Shown piece after piece: positions 6,324 to 15,599 of a stretch of DNA of 33,564 nucleotides. Location: the NCBI GenBank assembly GCA_002305505.1, contig DBRC01000023.1, forward strand, positions 28,026 to 61,589, in the 5' to 3' direction. Within the stretch, counting starts at the first letter, position 1. Each line of letters opens with the position of its first letter. The translations under genes and the position numbers were made by a program. The notes under the pieces were generated by a model. That model worked only from the letters and a program-made list of their open reading frames with translations. It did no database searches and was not told the origin of the DNA. Source of the stretch: Prevotella sp. UBA1378. Its GTDB lineage: Bacteria; Bacteroidota; Bacteroidia; Bacteroidales; Bacteroidaceae.

Positions 6324-9194
6324 TTATTTTACAACGATATTCACCATACGCTTAGGGACGATGATAACCTTTATGATTTGCTTACCGTCGGTATATTTCG
6401 CGGCACGCCCATCGGAAAGCACGGCTTGTTCTATGGCAGCGTTGTCGGCATCGGCAGGAAAGTCCATGTCGAAGCGGGTCTTTCCGTTGAAGGCTACACC
6501 CAGTTTTACGGTGCTCTCCGCAAGGTATTCTTCGTTCCATGCCGGCCATTGGGCATCGCATACGCTCCCCTCGCCTCCCAACTGCTCCCATAGCTCCTCG
6601 GCGATATGCGGGGCAAACGGGGCAATCAGCACCACGAGGGTTTTCAGCATCTCCTTGTTACGGCATTTCAGCTGGTTCAGCTCGTTTACACAGATCATGA
6701 AAGCCGAAATCGAAGTGTTGTACGAGAACGTTTCAACGTCTTGTGATACCTTTTTAATCAGCTTATGTACCGATTTCAGTTCTTCCGGCGCCGGCCCGCT
6801 ATCTTCGGCCGATACGGTACAGAGGTTCCAGAACTTCTTCAGGAAACGGTGGCAACCGTCGATACCGTTTGTGTCCCATGGCTTCGACTGTTCTACCGGG
6901 CCGAGGAACATCTCGTATAGGCGCAGCGTGTCGGCACCATATTTCTCAATTATCATGTCGGGGTTGACCACGTTGAACATCGACTTCGACATTTTCTCGA
7001 TAGCCCATCCGCAAATATATTTTCCGTTTTCGAGAATCAGCTGCGCGTCGCTGTATTCAGGGCGCCATGCCTTGAAGGCCTCGATGTCGAGAACGTCGTT
7101 GCTCACGATGTTCACGTCGACGTGTATCGGCGTTACGTCCTTATAGTTGGCGCGCAGGTTTAGCGATACAAACTTGCCCTTGTCCTGCCCTTCGTCGTTT
7201 ACACGGTATACAAAGTTGCTGCGACCCTGAATCATGCCTTGGTTCACCAGTTTCTTAAACGGTTCGTCAGCGTATGCATAGCCGCTGTCGTAAAGGAACT
7301 TGTTCCAGAAGCGCGAATAAATCAAATGGCCCGTGGCATGCTCAGTTCCGCCCACGTAGAGGTCGACGTTCTGCCAGTATTCGTTTATATCCTTTGCCAC
7401 GAGTGCTTTCCCGTTGTGTGGGTCCATGTAGCGCAGGTAATAGGCCGACGAGCCGGCAAAGCCCGGCATGGTGTTGAGTTCGAGCGGAAAAACGGTTTTG
7501 TTGTCAATCAGCGACTTGTCCACCACCTCTTCCTTCACCGTGTCCCATGCCCATTTCGTGGCTCTTCCCAGCGGCGGTTCGCCCGTTTCCGTAGGCTTGT
7601 ACTCGTCGATTTCGGGCAGCAGCAGCGGCAGCTTGTCTTTCGGTATCATGTAGGGCATGTCGTCTTTGTAATATAAGGGGAACGGTTCGCCCCAGTAACG
7701 TTGGCGCGAGAAGATGGCATCGCGCAGGCGGTAGTTTACCTTGATGCGGCCCAATCGTTGGCTCTCCACAAATTTCTTTGTCTTGGCGATAGCCTCTTTT
7801 ACGCTGAGGCCATTGAGCGAGAACCCTGCAACCGCCGTTTTGCCTTCCATCGGCGAATTCATCATGACGCCTTCCTTGGCGTCGTAGCTCTGTTCGCTGA
7901 TGTCGGCCCCTTCAATCAGCGGTATGATGGGCAGCCCCATTTCCTTGGCAAAGGCATAGTCGCGCGAGTCGTGACCCGGCACGGCCATGATGGCACCCGT
8001 ACCGTATCCTGCCAGCACATAATCGCTTACGTAGATGGGTATCTCCTCCCCGGTAAACGGGTTGATGGCATAGCTGCCCGTAAAAACGCCCGTCATCTTG
8101 CGGTCGGAGATGCGGTCGCGCTCGGTGCGCTTCTTGGTGCGCTCGATGTAAGTGTCCACCTCTGCTTTCTTGTCGGCGGCAGTGACCTGATGTACGTATT
8201 CGCTTTCGGGTGCCAGTACCATGAACGTTACGCCGAACATCGTGTCGGCACGTGTCGTGAAGACGGTTATCGATTGGGGGGCTGTTTCGCCTCCGCTCCC
8301 CTCTCCCGGTTCCCCGCGCTTCACCTGGAACTCCACTTCAGCTCCTTCCGAGCGGCCTATCCAGTTGCGCTGCGTGTCTTTCAGCGAGTCGCTCCAGTCG
8401 ATATCTTCCAGTCCGTCGAGCAACCGTTGTGCGTAGGCCGATACGCGCAGGCACCATTGGCGCATCTTCTTCTGCACCACGGGGTAGCCTCCGCGTACGC
8501 TCACGCCGTCCACCACCTCGTCGTTGGCCAGCACTGTGCCCAGCCCAGCGCACCAGTTCACCATTGTTTCGCCCAAATAAGCGATGCGGTAGTTCATCAG
8601 CACCTCCTGCTTCTTTTTTTCTGGGAAAGCTTTCCATTCGCTGGCTGTGAAGTGGAGTTCTTCCGTGCAGGCAGCCGAAATATCCTTGGTGCCCATCAGT
8701 TCGAAATGCTCGATGAGTTTAATCATCGGCTGTGCTTTATGTGAGGCCAGGCTGTAATACGACTTGAACATGCGCTGGAAAGCCCATTGCGTCCATTTAT
8801 AATATCCCGGGTCGCAGGTGCGCACCTCTCGGCTCCAGTCGAACGAGAACCCAATCTTGTCGAGCTGTTCGCGGTAGTGGCTGATGTTCTCGTTGGTTGT
8901 GATTTCCGGGTGCTGGCCGGTTTGTATAGCATATTGCTCGGCCGGCAGGCCGTAGGCGTCGTATCCCATGGGATTGAGCACGTTGAACCCTTTCAGCCGT
9001 TTATAGCGTGCATAGATATCACTGGCGATGTATCCCAGCGGATGGCCTACGTGCAGGCCTGCTCCCGAAGGGTACGGGAACATGTTGAGCACATAGAATT
9101 TCTTCTTCTGCTTGTTTTCCACCACTTTGTAGGTATTCTGTTCTACCCACTGCCGGTGCCATTTCTTTTCGATTTCTCTGAAATTGTATTCCAT
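6324..9194 (-). CDS. leuS: Leucyl-tRNA synthetase
   Basis: LeuRS charges tRNA-Leu with leucine in the cytoplasm. The 956-residue class I synthetase has HVGH at 48-51 and KMSKS at 734-738, the CP1 editing domain (from about 225, with TTRADTMFG at about 313-321 and the MAVPGHDSRDYAFA region) and a C-terminal tRNA-binding domain. It is somewhat longer than many bacterial LeuRS proteins. Part of the extra length is a Gly/Glu-rich stretch at 293-307 (RGEPGEGSGGETAPQ) near the start of the editing domain. The start at 9194 lies about 40 nt after the predicted transcription start from a consensus promoter at 9239-9269. It is probably the first gene of the leuS-yitT-rdgB-porZ-acyltransferase unit. 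Confidence 0.97.
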   Translation of the reverse strand: MEYNFREIEKKWHRQWVEQNTYKVVENKQKKKFYVLNMFPYPSGAGLHVGHPLGYIASDIYARYKRLKGFNVLNPMGYDAYGLPAEQYAIQTGQHPEITTNENISHYREQLDKIGFSFDWSREVRTCDPGYYKWTQWAFQRMFKSYYSLASHKAQPMIKLIEHFELMGTKDISAACTEELHFTASEWKAFPEKKKQEVLMNYRIAYLGETMVNWCAGLGTVLANDEVVDGVSVRGGYPVVQKKMRQWCLRVSAYAQRLLDGLEDIDWSDSLKDTQRNWIGRSEGAEVEFQVKRGEPGEGSGGETAPQSITVFTTRADTMFGVTFMVLAPESEYVHQVTAADKKAEVDTYIERTKKRTERDRISDRKMTGVFTGSYAINPFTGEEIPIYVSDYVLAGYGTGAIMAVPGHDSRDYAFAKEMGLPIIPLIEGADISEQSYDAKEGVMMNSPMEGKTAVAGFSLNGLSVKEAIAKTKKFVESQRLGRIKVNYRLRDAIFSRQRYWGEPFPLYYKDDMPYMIPKDKLPLLLPEIDEYKPTETGEPPLGRATKWAWDTVKEEVVDKSLIDNKTVFPLELNTMPGFAGSSAYYLRYMDPHNGKALVAKDINEYWQNVDLYVGGTEHATGHLIYSRFWNKFLYDSGYAYADEPFKKLVNQGMIQGRSNFVYRVNDEGQDKGKFVSLNLRANYKDVTPIHVDVNIVSNDVLDIEAFKAWRPEYSDAQLILENGKYICGWAIEKMSKSMFNVVNPDMIIEKYGADTLRLYEMFLGPVEQSKPWDTNGIDGCHRFLKKFWNLCTVSAEDSGPAPEELKSVHKLIKKVSQDVETFSYNTSISAFMICVNELNQLKCRNKEMLKTLVVLIAPFAPHIAEELWEQLGGEGSVCDAQWPAWNEEYLAESTVKLGVAFNGKTRFDMDFPADADNAAIEQAVLSDGRAAKYTDGKQIIKVIIVPKRMVNIVVK

Positions 9195-9238
9195 ATATAT
9201 AATTGATGTTTTATGTCAAACAAAGTATATTTAACGGG

Positions 9239-9269
9239 CAAAGATACGCTTTTTTGGCGTAACGGCAAA
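9239..9269 (-). promoter_or_regulatory. Bacteroidetes promoter for leuS
   Basis: On the minus strand TTTG (9269-9266), a 19-bp spacer and TATCTTTG (9246-9239) match the Bacteroidetes -33/-7 consensus TTTG-N19-TAnnTTTG exactly. The predicted transcript starts near 9233, leaving a leader of about 40 nt before leuS. Confidence 0.85.
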
Positions 9270-9340
9270 ATATTGAAAGTGAAAAGTGAAGAGGGAAAAC
9301 CTAAAAATAAAACCGTAACTGAAAATTAATACGCTTTTTA

Positions 9341-9371
9341 TTTGGGTAATACATATTTTTTGCTATCTTTG
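9341..9371 (+). promoter_or_regulatory. Bacteroidetes promoter for the secreted protein gene
   Basis: TTTG at 9341-9344, a 19-bp spacer and TATCTTTG at 9364-9371 match the Bacteroidetes consensus exactly. The ATG at 9406 follows after a leader of about 30 nt. This promoter diverges from the leuS promoter about 70 bp away. Confidence 0.85.
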
Positions 9372-9405
9372 CAACATTGATTTAATTATTAAACCATTAT
9401 TGACT

Positions 9406-10866
9406 ATGAACAGAATTTTACGCTTTTCATTACTTAGTTTGGTGGCAATGTTCTGCGGAACGTTGGCTGCACAGGAAGTGACGCTCGACTTTACGGACAA
9501 TACAGTATGGAATTTTCCGGTAGACAGCAAGAACAAGACCGTTGATACAAAAACTTTCTCGAACGGAACCTATGCCGTTGAGCTTACAGGTTCTTCGGGT
9601 AACGGTTATTACTACAACTCTACCGGTAAATACCTTATGCTGGGAAAGAGCGGTGCCACGCTCAAGCTACCGGTATTCGGCTTTGCAGTGGAGAAAATCG
9701 AAATAGTGGGTACATCGACTGCATCGACTGCCGTAACGCAGAATATCTTCGTGGGCGATGAAGCTGTGAGTACGGAGACGAAGGGCGCTAAGGACGTAAC
9801 CAACGTGTATGCTATCGGCGCTGCCTATCAGGCTGCCGGGAATGTATATACGTTGAAAGTGACAAGTGCGCACAATACGCAGATAGCAAAAATCATAATT
9901 TATAAGAAATCTAATGTCGAAGCACCTGTCATCAGTGGCGAGTCAATATTCGAAGAGAGCACAACGCTTACCATTACGGGTGTTGAGGGCAGCATGATTT
10001 ATTATACTACAGACGATACGACCCCGACGGTAAGTTCGCCGAATCACGGTGCTTCCCCGCTCGTGGTAACGCTTTCGGAAAGCGCCAATGTGAAGGCCAT
10101 CGCCGTATTGGGTGGCTCAGCGAGCAACGCCACGACGAAGAAAATCGAGAAGGTGGTGTTCGAACCGTTCGATGTGGCTGCCATCAGCAAGATGACTTCG
10201 GGTAAGAATTACATCACGGCCAGCTTTAAAAATGCCCAGGTAACCTATGTGGACGATAAGACCGTATATGTACGCGAAGGTGAAAACAGTATAATGATTT
10301 ACGATATAGGCCTGGAGTTACCTATTGGCTCTATGCTGAACGGCAGCATAAAGGGAGCTGTCAAGATATTCAACAGTATACCTGAAATCATCGCCGTGGC
10401 CGGATTCACTTCCAACGAAGACCTCGAGATAGAGGGGTCTGCAGCGCTGGCAGAGCCGGTAGAGATTACGGTGGCCGACATTAAGGAAAAGAAATATCCT
10501 TGTGAATACGCAGTGATAAAGAACGTGAACATCGTAAGCAAGGGCGAAAAGTACTATGTTGTGAAAAACAATGTGAATGCGGCAAGCGACTCGGTGCTGT
10601 TCTACAAGGGCATCGACGTGAAAGAGTATGCCGACAACGGAAAGGCTTACAACGTGGTGGGTATCTTTAATGCCATATACAACAAGCTTCCCGAGTTCAT
10701 GCCGATAGAGGTGACGCTTTATGATGATACGGTCAATGCCATCGGGGAAGTGAAGGGCGAAGCCATGAGGGGTAAGGATGTAATCTACAACCTCGCCGGA
10801 CAGCGCCTGCCGCAGATGCAGCGTGGCCTGAACATCGTCAACGGTAAGAAGGTGATTAAGAACTGA
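9406..10866 (+). CDS. Secreted surface protein with chitobiase-like and OB-like domains
   Basis: A 486-residue exported protein. I chose the ATG at 9406 because it begins a clean signal peptide (residues 1-23, hydrophobic core FSLLSLVAMFCGTLAA); an upstream in-frame TTG adds only two residues. After a beta-rich N-terminal domain comes a region at about 172-245 containing TITGVEGSMIYYTTDDTTPT, the pattern of CHB_HEX_C (chitobiase C-terminal-like) domains. Residues about 255-440 look like a beta-barrel, OB-fold-like segment. The tail, IYNLAGQRLPQMQRGLNIVNGKKV, is a short C-terminal module common on Bacteroidales exported proteins. The function is unknown; the domains suggest carbohydrate or surface binding. 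It has its own promoter and a strong terminator, so it is a single-gene unit. Confidence 0.85.
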   Translation: MNRILRFSLLSLVAMFCGTLAAQEVTLDFTDNTVWNFPVDSKNKTVDTKTFSNGTYAVELTGSSGNGYYYNSTGKYLMLGKSGATLKLPVFGFAVEKIEIVGTSTASTAVTQNIFVGDEAVSTETKGAKDVTNVYAIGAAYQAAGNVYTLKVTSAHNTQIAKIIIYKKSNVEAPVISGESIFEESTTLTITGVEGSMIYYTTDDTTPTVSSPNHGASPLVVTLSESANVKAIAVLGGSASNATTKKIEKVVFEPFDVAAISKMTSGKNYITASFKNAQVTYVDDKTVYVREGENSIMIYDIGLELPIGSMLNGSIKGAVKIFNSIPEIIAVAGFTSNEDLEIEGSAALAEPVEITVADIKEKKYPCEYAVIKNVNIVSKGEKYYVVKNNVNAASDSVLFYKGIDVKEYADNGKAYNVVGIFNAIYNKLPEFMPIEVTLYDDTVNAIGEVKGEAMRGKDVIYNLAGQRLPQMQRGLNIVNGKKVIKN

Positions 10867-10887
10867 ACGGCAGGCTTAGAATAACAG

Positions 10888-10934
10888 TCGAGAGGGAACT
10901 TCCGGAAGCAGGAAGCTCCCTCTCGATGGTTTTA
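10888..10934 (+). terminator. Strong intrinsic terminator after the secreted protein gene
   Basis: A 10-bp perfect stem (10888-10897 with 10917-10926) continues after one mismatch into a 5-bp stem (CTTCC at 10899-10903 with GGAAG at 10911-10915) around a 7-nt loop. It is followed by TGGTTTT. The signal ends transcription before the mutS promoter. Confidence 0.9.
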
Positions 10935-10958
10935 CATACTTAAAAAAGAACGGATTAT

Positions 10959-10989
10959 TTTGTATTCTCTCTAAATTACAGTACCTTTG
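10959..10989 (+). promoter_or_regulatory. Bacteroidetes promoter for mutS
   Basis: TTTG at 10959-10962, a 19-bp spacer and TACCTTTG at 10982-10989 match the consensus exactly. The mutS ATG follows about 22 nt after the box, so the leader is very short. Confidence 0.85.
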
Positions 10990-11011
10990 CAATCCAATAA
11001 AATCGAAATAA

Positions 11012-13627
11012 ATGGCTACGAAGAAAGACGAACTGACCCCGATGATGAAGCAGTTTTTCGAACTGAAGGCGAAACACCCCGATGCAGTGCTGCTCTTCCG
11101 TTGCGGCGATTTTTACGAAACTTACTGCGAAGACGCCGTGATAGCCGCGCGCATCCTCGGTATCACGCTCACACGGCGGAACAACGGTGCCAACGTGAAA
11201 GGCTCGGAGATGGCGGGATTCCCCTATCATGCACTGGACACTTACCTGCCGAAACTCGTAAGGGCAGGTAAGCGCGTGGCCATCTGCGACCAACTGGAAG
11301 ACCCGAAACTGACCAAGAAGCTCGTAAAACGGGGCATCACCGAACTCGTGACACCGGGCGTGGCCATGAACGATAATGTGCTGAATTACAAAGAAAACAA
11401 CTTCCTGGCAGCGGTGCACTTCGGGAAAGCGGCGTGTGGGGTGGCTTTCCTCGACATATCAACGGGCGAATTCCTCACAGGCGAGGGCACTTACGACTAT
11501 GTGGAGAAGCTGCTGGGCAACTTCCAGCCCAAGGAGGTGCTCTACGACCGGCAGCGCAAGCACGACTTCGAACGTTACTTCGGTACGCGCTATTGCATTT
11601 TTGAACTCGACGACTGGGTGTTTACCGAGCAGAGTGCCCACCAAAAGCTGTTGAAACACTTCGGTGTGAAAACGCTCAAAGGGTTCGGCGTAGACCATCT
11701 GAAGAGCGGCGTCGTTGCCAGCGGGGCCATATTGCAATACCTTGAACTGACACAGCATACACAGATAGGGCACGTTACGTCGCTGGCACGTATCGAAGAG
11801 GAACGCTATGTGAGGCTCGATAAGTTTACCATCCGTTCGCTCGAGCTCATCAATCCGATGCAGGACGATGGTTCGTCGTTGCTCAATGTCATCGACCGCA
11901 CGGTGTCGCCCATGGGCGGGAGGCTGTTGCGCCGCTGGCTGGTGTTCCCATTGAAAGACGAAAAACCTATCAACGAGCGGCTGGACGTGGTGGAATACTT
12001 CTTCCGCGAGCCCGGATTCCGCCAATGTGTCGATGAACAGCTGCACCGCATCGGCGACTTGGAACGCATCATATCGAAAGTGGCCGTAGGGCGTGTGTCG
12101 CCCCGCGAGGTGGTACAGTTGAAGGTGGCGCTGCAGGCCGTACAGCCCGTCAAGGAGGCTTGCCTGCAGGCCGGAAACGGGGTGCTGAAGCAGATAGGTG
12201 GGCAGCTGAATCTCTGCGAATCGATCAGGGACCGCATTGAGCGCGAGATTAAGAACGACCCGCCGCAGCTCCTGAACAAGGGTGGGGTGGTGAAAGACGG
12301 GGTAAACGCCGAACTTGACGAGCTGCGCCACATCGCTTACTCGGGCAAGGACTACCTGATGAAGATTCAGGAGCGAGAGACGGAACAGACGGGTATCTCG
12401 TCGCTCAAGATAGGTTATAACAACGTGTTCGGCTATTACCTTGAGGTGCGTAACACATACAAGGACAAAGTGCCGGCCGACTGGGTGCGCAAGCAGACGC
12501 TGGCACAGGCCGAGCGTTATATCACGCAGGAACTGAAGGAATATGAGGAGAAAATCCTGGGGGCGGAGGATAAGATACTGGCACTCGAGAACCGACTTTT
12601 CGGCGAACTCGTACTGGCGGTGCAGGAGTTTATTCCGGAGATACAGGCCGACGCTAACCTTATAGCCCAGCTCGACTGTCTGCTCAGTGCGGCCAAGACG
12701 GCGGAGGAAAACCATTATATCCGGCCGCAAATCGACTCAAGCGACGTGCTCGACATCAAGCAAGGGCGCCATCCTGTCATCGAAACCCAGTTGCCGGTAG
12801 GGGAGAGGTATGTGCCCAACGACATCTACCTCGATTCGGAACGCCAGCAAATCATCATCATAACGGGGCCGAATATGGCCGGTAAGTCGGCGCTGTTGCG
12901 CCAAACGGCACTCATCGTGCTGTTGGCTCAAATAGGCAGTTTCGTGCCGGCAGAAGCCGCGAGAATAGGTTTGGTGGATAAGGTGTTCACCCGTGTGGGT
13001 GCGTCGGACAATATATCGCTTGGCGAATCTACCTTTATGGTAGAGATGACCGAGGCTTCGAACATACTGAACAACGTATCGCCCCGCTCGTTGGTTCTTT
13101 TCGACGAGCTGGGCAGGGGCACGTCTACTTACGATGGTATTTCCATTGCGTGGGCTATCGTGGAATACCTGCACGAGAACGCTAAGGCCAAGGCGCGCAC
13201 GCTCTTTGCCACTCATTACCATGAGCTGAACGAGATGGAGAAGAACTTCAAGCGCATCAAGAACTACAACGTGAGCGTGAAAGAGGTAGACGGGAAGGTG
13301 ATTTTCCTGCGGAGGCTCGAGAAGGGTGGGAGCGAGCATTCGTTCGGTATACATGTGGCCGAGATTGCGGGTATGCCGCGTTCGATTGTGAAGCGTGCCA
13401 ACGTGATTTTAAAGCAGTTGGAGGCCGATAATGCATCGGTAGGCACGGTGGGTAAGCCGACGGCCGAAATCGCCGGTTCGCGCGAGGGCATGCAGCTGTC
13501 GTTCTTCCAGCTGGACGACCCTGTGCTTTGCCAGGTGCGCGATGAGATTCTGGGGCTCGATGTTAATAACCTTACGCCTGTTGAAGCGCTCAATAAACTA
13601 AATGATATAAAGAAGATTCTATTTTGA
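11012..13627 (+). CDS. mutS: DNA mismatch repair protein MutS
   Basis: MutS recognises mismatches and small loops and starts mismatch repair. The 871-residue protein has the N-terminal mismatch-binding domain with the LLFRCGDFYE motif (Phe-x-Glu reads as F-Y-E near residue 30), connector, lever/clamp domains and a C-terminal ATPase. Walker A GPNMAGKS is at 619-626, with downstream FDELGRGTSTYDG (Walker B and signature) and FATHYHEL. Length and motifs fit MutS1 rather than MutS2, since there is no Smr domain. It is transcribed alone from its own promoter. It converges with the histidine kinase gene across 50 bp that contain only a weak CCGCC/GGCGG inverted repeat. mutL is not adjacent. Confidence 0.97.
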   Translation: MATKKDELTPMMKQFFELKAKHPDAVLLFRCGDFYETYCEDAVIAARILGITLTRRNNGANVKGSEMAGFPYHALDTYLPKLVRAGKRVAICDQLEDPKLTKKLVKRGITELVTPGVAMNDNVLNYKENNFLAAVHFGKAACGVAFLDISTGEFLTGEGTYDYVEKLLGNFQPKEVLYDRQRKHDFERYFGTRYCIFELDDWVFTEQSAHQKLLKHFGVKTLKGFGVDHLKSGVVASGAILQYLELTQHTQIGHVTSLARIEEERYVRLDKFTIRSLELINPMQDDGSSLLNVIDRTVSPMGGRLLRRWLVFPLKDEKPINERLDVVEYFFREPGFRQCVDEQLHRIGDLERIISKVAVGRVSPREVVQLKVALQAVQPVKEACLQAGNGVLKQIGGQLNLCESIRDRIEREIKNDPPQLLNKGGVVKDGVNAELDELRHIAYSGKDYLMKIQERETEQTGISSLKIGYNNVFGYYLEVRNTYKDKVPADWVRKQTLAQAERYITQELKEYEEKILGAEDKILALENRLFGELVLAVQEFIPEIQADANLIAQLDCLLSAAKTAEENHYIRPQIDSSDVLDIKQGRHPVIETQLPVGERYVPNDIYLDSERQQIIIITGPNMAGKSALLRQTALIVLLAQIGSFVPAEAARIGLVDKVFTRVGASDNISLGESTFMVEMTEASNILNNVSPRSLVLFDELGRGTSTYDGISIAWAIVEYLHENAKAKARTLFATHYHELNEMEKNFKRIKNYNVSVKEVDGKVIFLRRLEKGGSEHSFGIHVAEIAGMPRSIVKRANVILKQLEADNASVGTVGKPTAEIAGSREGMQLSFFQLDDPVLCQVRDEILGLDVNNLTPVEALNKLNDIKKILF

Positions 13628-13677
13628 TTTTCAGTTGCTTTCCCCTTTCCCGCCGCTTACAATGCTGGCGGTAGGCC

Positions 13678-15474
13678 TTATTTTTCTATTCTCAGTTCAA
13701 AAATAAAGCGGCAGCCGTTGTTGTAACTGTTGTCGAGCAGGATATCGCCGTCTATGAGATGGGAAATCTTCTTGCACATCGTAAGGCCGAGGCCCATACC
13801 CTGCTTGAAAGTGTCCACCTTATAGAAACTTTCAAACACATGGCTGCGGTTCTCTTCGGCAATGCCGATGCCCGTGTCCGTGATGTTGATGGTGAGCAGG
13901 CGGCGCTTTTCGTCGAAAGCGGAGTGCATCGATACGCTGCCTTGTTCGGTAAACTTCAGTGCGTTTTTCAGCAGATGCCCAAGTATCTTCTTTATGCCCT
14001 CCTCGTTGCTTTTAAAGACGAAAGTGTCCGGTACGCCGGCAGTGTACGTGAGTGACAGCCGCCCTCTGTTGATTTTCTTTTCATATGTTGAAATCAGCCT
14101 GCTGCAAAGTTCGTTGCAGTTGATGTCGTCGGTTTTCGGGTAACGGCTTTTGCTTTCTTCCTGTGCCATCTCAAGCAGTTCGTTAATGATGTTGGTGATT
14201 TCGTTGGTATTTTTGCTGATGGCGTTGAGCATTTCGTTGCGTTCTTTGTTGTCAAGGTCATAATCGGGGTTGGTTATGATCTGTGCAAAGCCCGTGATAA
14301 CGTTCAGCGGTGTACGCATTTCGTGGCTTACATGCTTTATGAAAGCCATTTTCATAAGGTCCGATTCCTCGGCGCGCTCAAGGGCTACCACCAGTTCTTG
14401 GTTTTTCTTTATCAGCTCCTTTCTTGTGCGGTGGCGTGTGATAAGCCAGTAGAGCAGGAACAATACGAAGGCGGTAAGCAGCGTGATGGTGATGTAAAGC
14501 CACTGTTCGCGATCCCTTATGCTTTGCTTTTCCATCTTGAAGATGCCTATTTTAGCATTCACTTCGTTCAGGTTGTTGAACATCATGTCGCTGTTGAGCG
14601 AGTCGATATAGTCGGTTTTCTTTTCCACCTCTTTCATCGACTGTTCATGGTTGCCCATAAGGTTGTAGATTTTTATGCGCATATCGAATTTGTCGATGTT
14701 GTTGAAGTCGGTCATTTCCTTATCGATAAGGGTTAAGGCTTCATTGTATTTCTTTTCCGTCACCAGTTTGATGATGGTCAATGAGCCTTTTCCGTATTCA
14801 TCGAGTCCGGGGTGTTCCGCCTTGTATTTCCAATATTCGTTGTATGCCTTTTCAAACTCGTCGGGCCGGTTCATGAAGAAGGCTATTTCGGCTTTCAGCA
14901 CCAAGTATTGTTGCCAATATACCGGTATTTTCCGGCTGAGCTCCCCCATTTTCTCGTTCCACATCCATGCGATTTCCGGGTATCGTGTGATTTTCAAGTA
15001 AGCCAGCCGCGAATAGATACTGACGAGCGATCCGCTGTCTTCCGGAGCCGTGTTTTTCAGTGCTTCCGAATAGTAGTAGTCTGCCATGCGGTAATTTCCG
15101 CGCGATTCGTATATGGTGCCCAGCGCCGAGTAGATGTAGTTATACCGTTCGTTCTTTTTCGCTTTCATTTCCTTCAGCATGGCGTTGGCTTTTTTCAGGG
15201 CGCTGTAGGGTTTTTCGTGATCCACGTCGTAGAGCACCTCGTTGAGTATTATCTTGTAGTACGACTCCACGTCTTTTTGCTCTTTGTAGTATTTGAGCAA
15301 TTCTTTAGAAGCGCTGAAGAATTGTTTTTCCGAATCAGTTTCGTGGTAGTATTTCAGATACCTTTGATATAGGCGGGCGAAAACCGTATCCGACATAGAG
15401 GCTGCAGTGGCTCCCGATGCAGACAATATTAATAAGACAGCCAACAGAGTGCTATATCTCCGGATATTCAACAT
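13678..15474 (-). CDS. Sensor histidine kinase with TPR-like periplasmic sensor
   Basis: A 598-residue membrane kinase. An N-terminal signal/anchor (about 5-26) is followed by a helical, Tyr-rich repeat region (about 30-320) that looks like degenerate TPRs and should lie in the periplasm. A transmembrane helix spans about 326-346. A short coiled linker leads to the HisKA domain with the phosphoacceptor H384 in KHVSHEMRTPLN. The ATPase domain has the N-box with N504 (HLLKNALKF), G1 DTGIGI (533-538) and GMGLGL (559-564), so catalysis looks intact. There is no receiver domain and no response regulator gene nearby, so it is an orphan kinase. The signal it senses is unknown. The start at 15474 follows a -7-like box at 15525-15532. 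Confidence 0.93.
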   Translation of the reverse strand: MLNIRRYSTLLAVLLILSASGATAASMSDTVFARLYQRYLKYYHETDSEKQFFSASKELLKYYKEQKDVESYYKIILNEVLYDVDHEKPYSALKKANAMLKEMKAKKNERYNYIYSALGTIYESRGNYRMADYYYSEALKNTAPEDSGSLVSIYSRLAYLKITRYPEIAWMWNEKMGELSRKIPVYWQQYLVLKAEIAFFMNRPDEFEKAYNEYWKYKAEHPGLDEYGKGSLTIIKLVTEKKYNEALTLIDKEMTDFNNIDKFDMRIKIYNLMGNHEQSMKEVEKKTDYIDSLNSDMMFNNLNEVNAKIGIFKMEKQSIRDREQWLYITITLLTAFVLFLLYWLITRHRTRKELIKKNQELVVALERAEESDLMKMAFIKHVSHEMRTPLNVITGFAQIITNPDYDLDNKERNEMLNAISKNTNEITNIINELLEMAQEESKSRYPKTDDINCNELCSRLISTYEKKINRGRLSLTYTAGVPDTFVFKSNEEGIKKILGHLLKNALKFTEQGSVSMHSAFDEKRRLLTINITDTGIGIAEENRSHVFESFYKVDTFKQGMGLGLTMCKKISHLIDGDILLDNSYNNGCRFIFELRIEK

Positions 15475-15524
15475 AAATATTCTTTAGTATGGTTTCATGC
15501 TTGAACCGTTTTCAAATTGTAACG

Positions 15525-15532
15525 CAAATTTA
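15525..15532 (-). promoter_or_regulatory. Probable -7 box for the histidine kinase gene
   Basis: TAAATTTG on the minus strand matches TAnnTTTG about 50 nt before the start codon. At the 19-bp spacing only TTTA is present instead of TTTG, so the -33 element is imperfect. Confidence 0.45.
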
Positions 15533-15599
15533 ATAAGAAAGTTTGGTATTTAAAAATTTATTCATAATTATTTTTGTTCCGGATACGCATTATGTATTT

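Noticed and set aside
7701..8744. 347-residue plus-strand frame inside leuS
   Set aside because: Antisense to conserved LeuRS catalytic and editing domains; composition typical of a shadow frame.
11459..12730. 423-residue antisense frame opposite mutS
   Set aside because: It lies wholly within mutS, whose motifs are intact, and it resembles no family.
13628..13677. CCGCC/GGCGG inverted repeat between mutS and the histidine kinase gene as terminator
   Set aside because: Only a 5-bp stem with a 12-nt loop and no clear U-tract on either strand; too weak to call.
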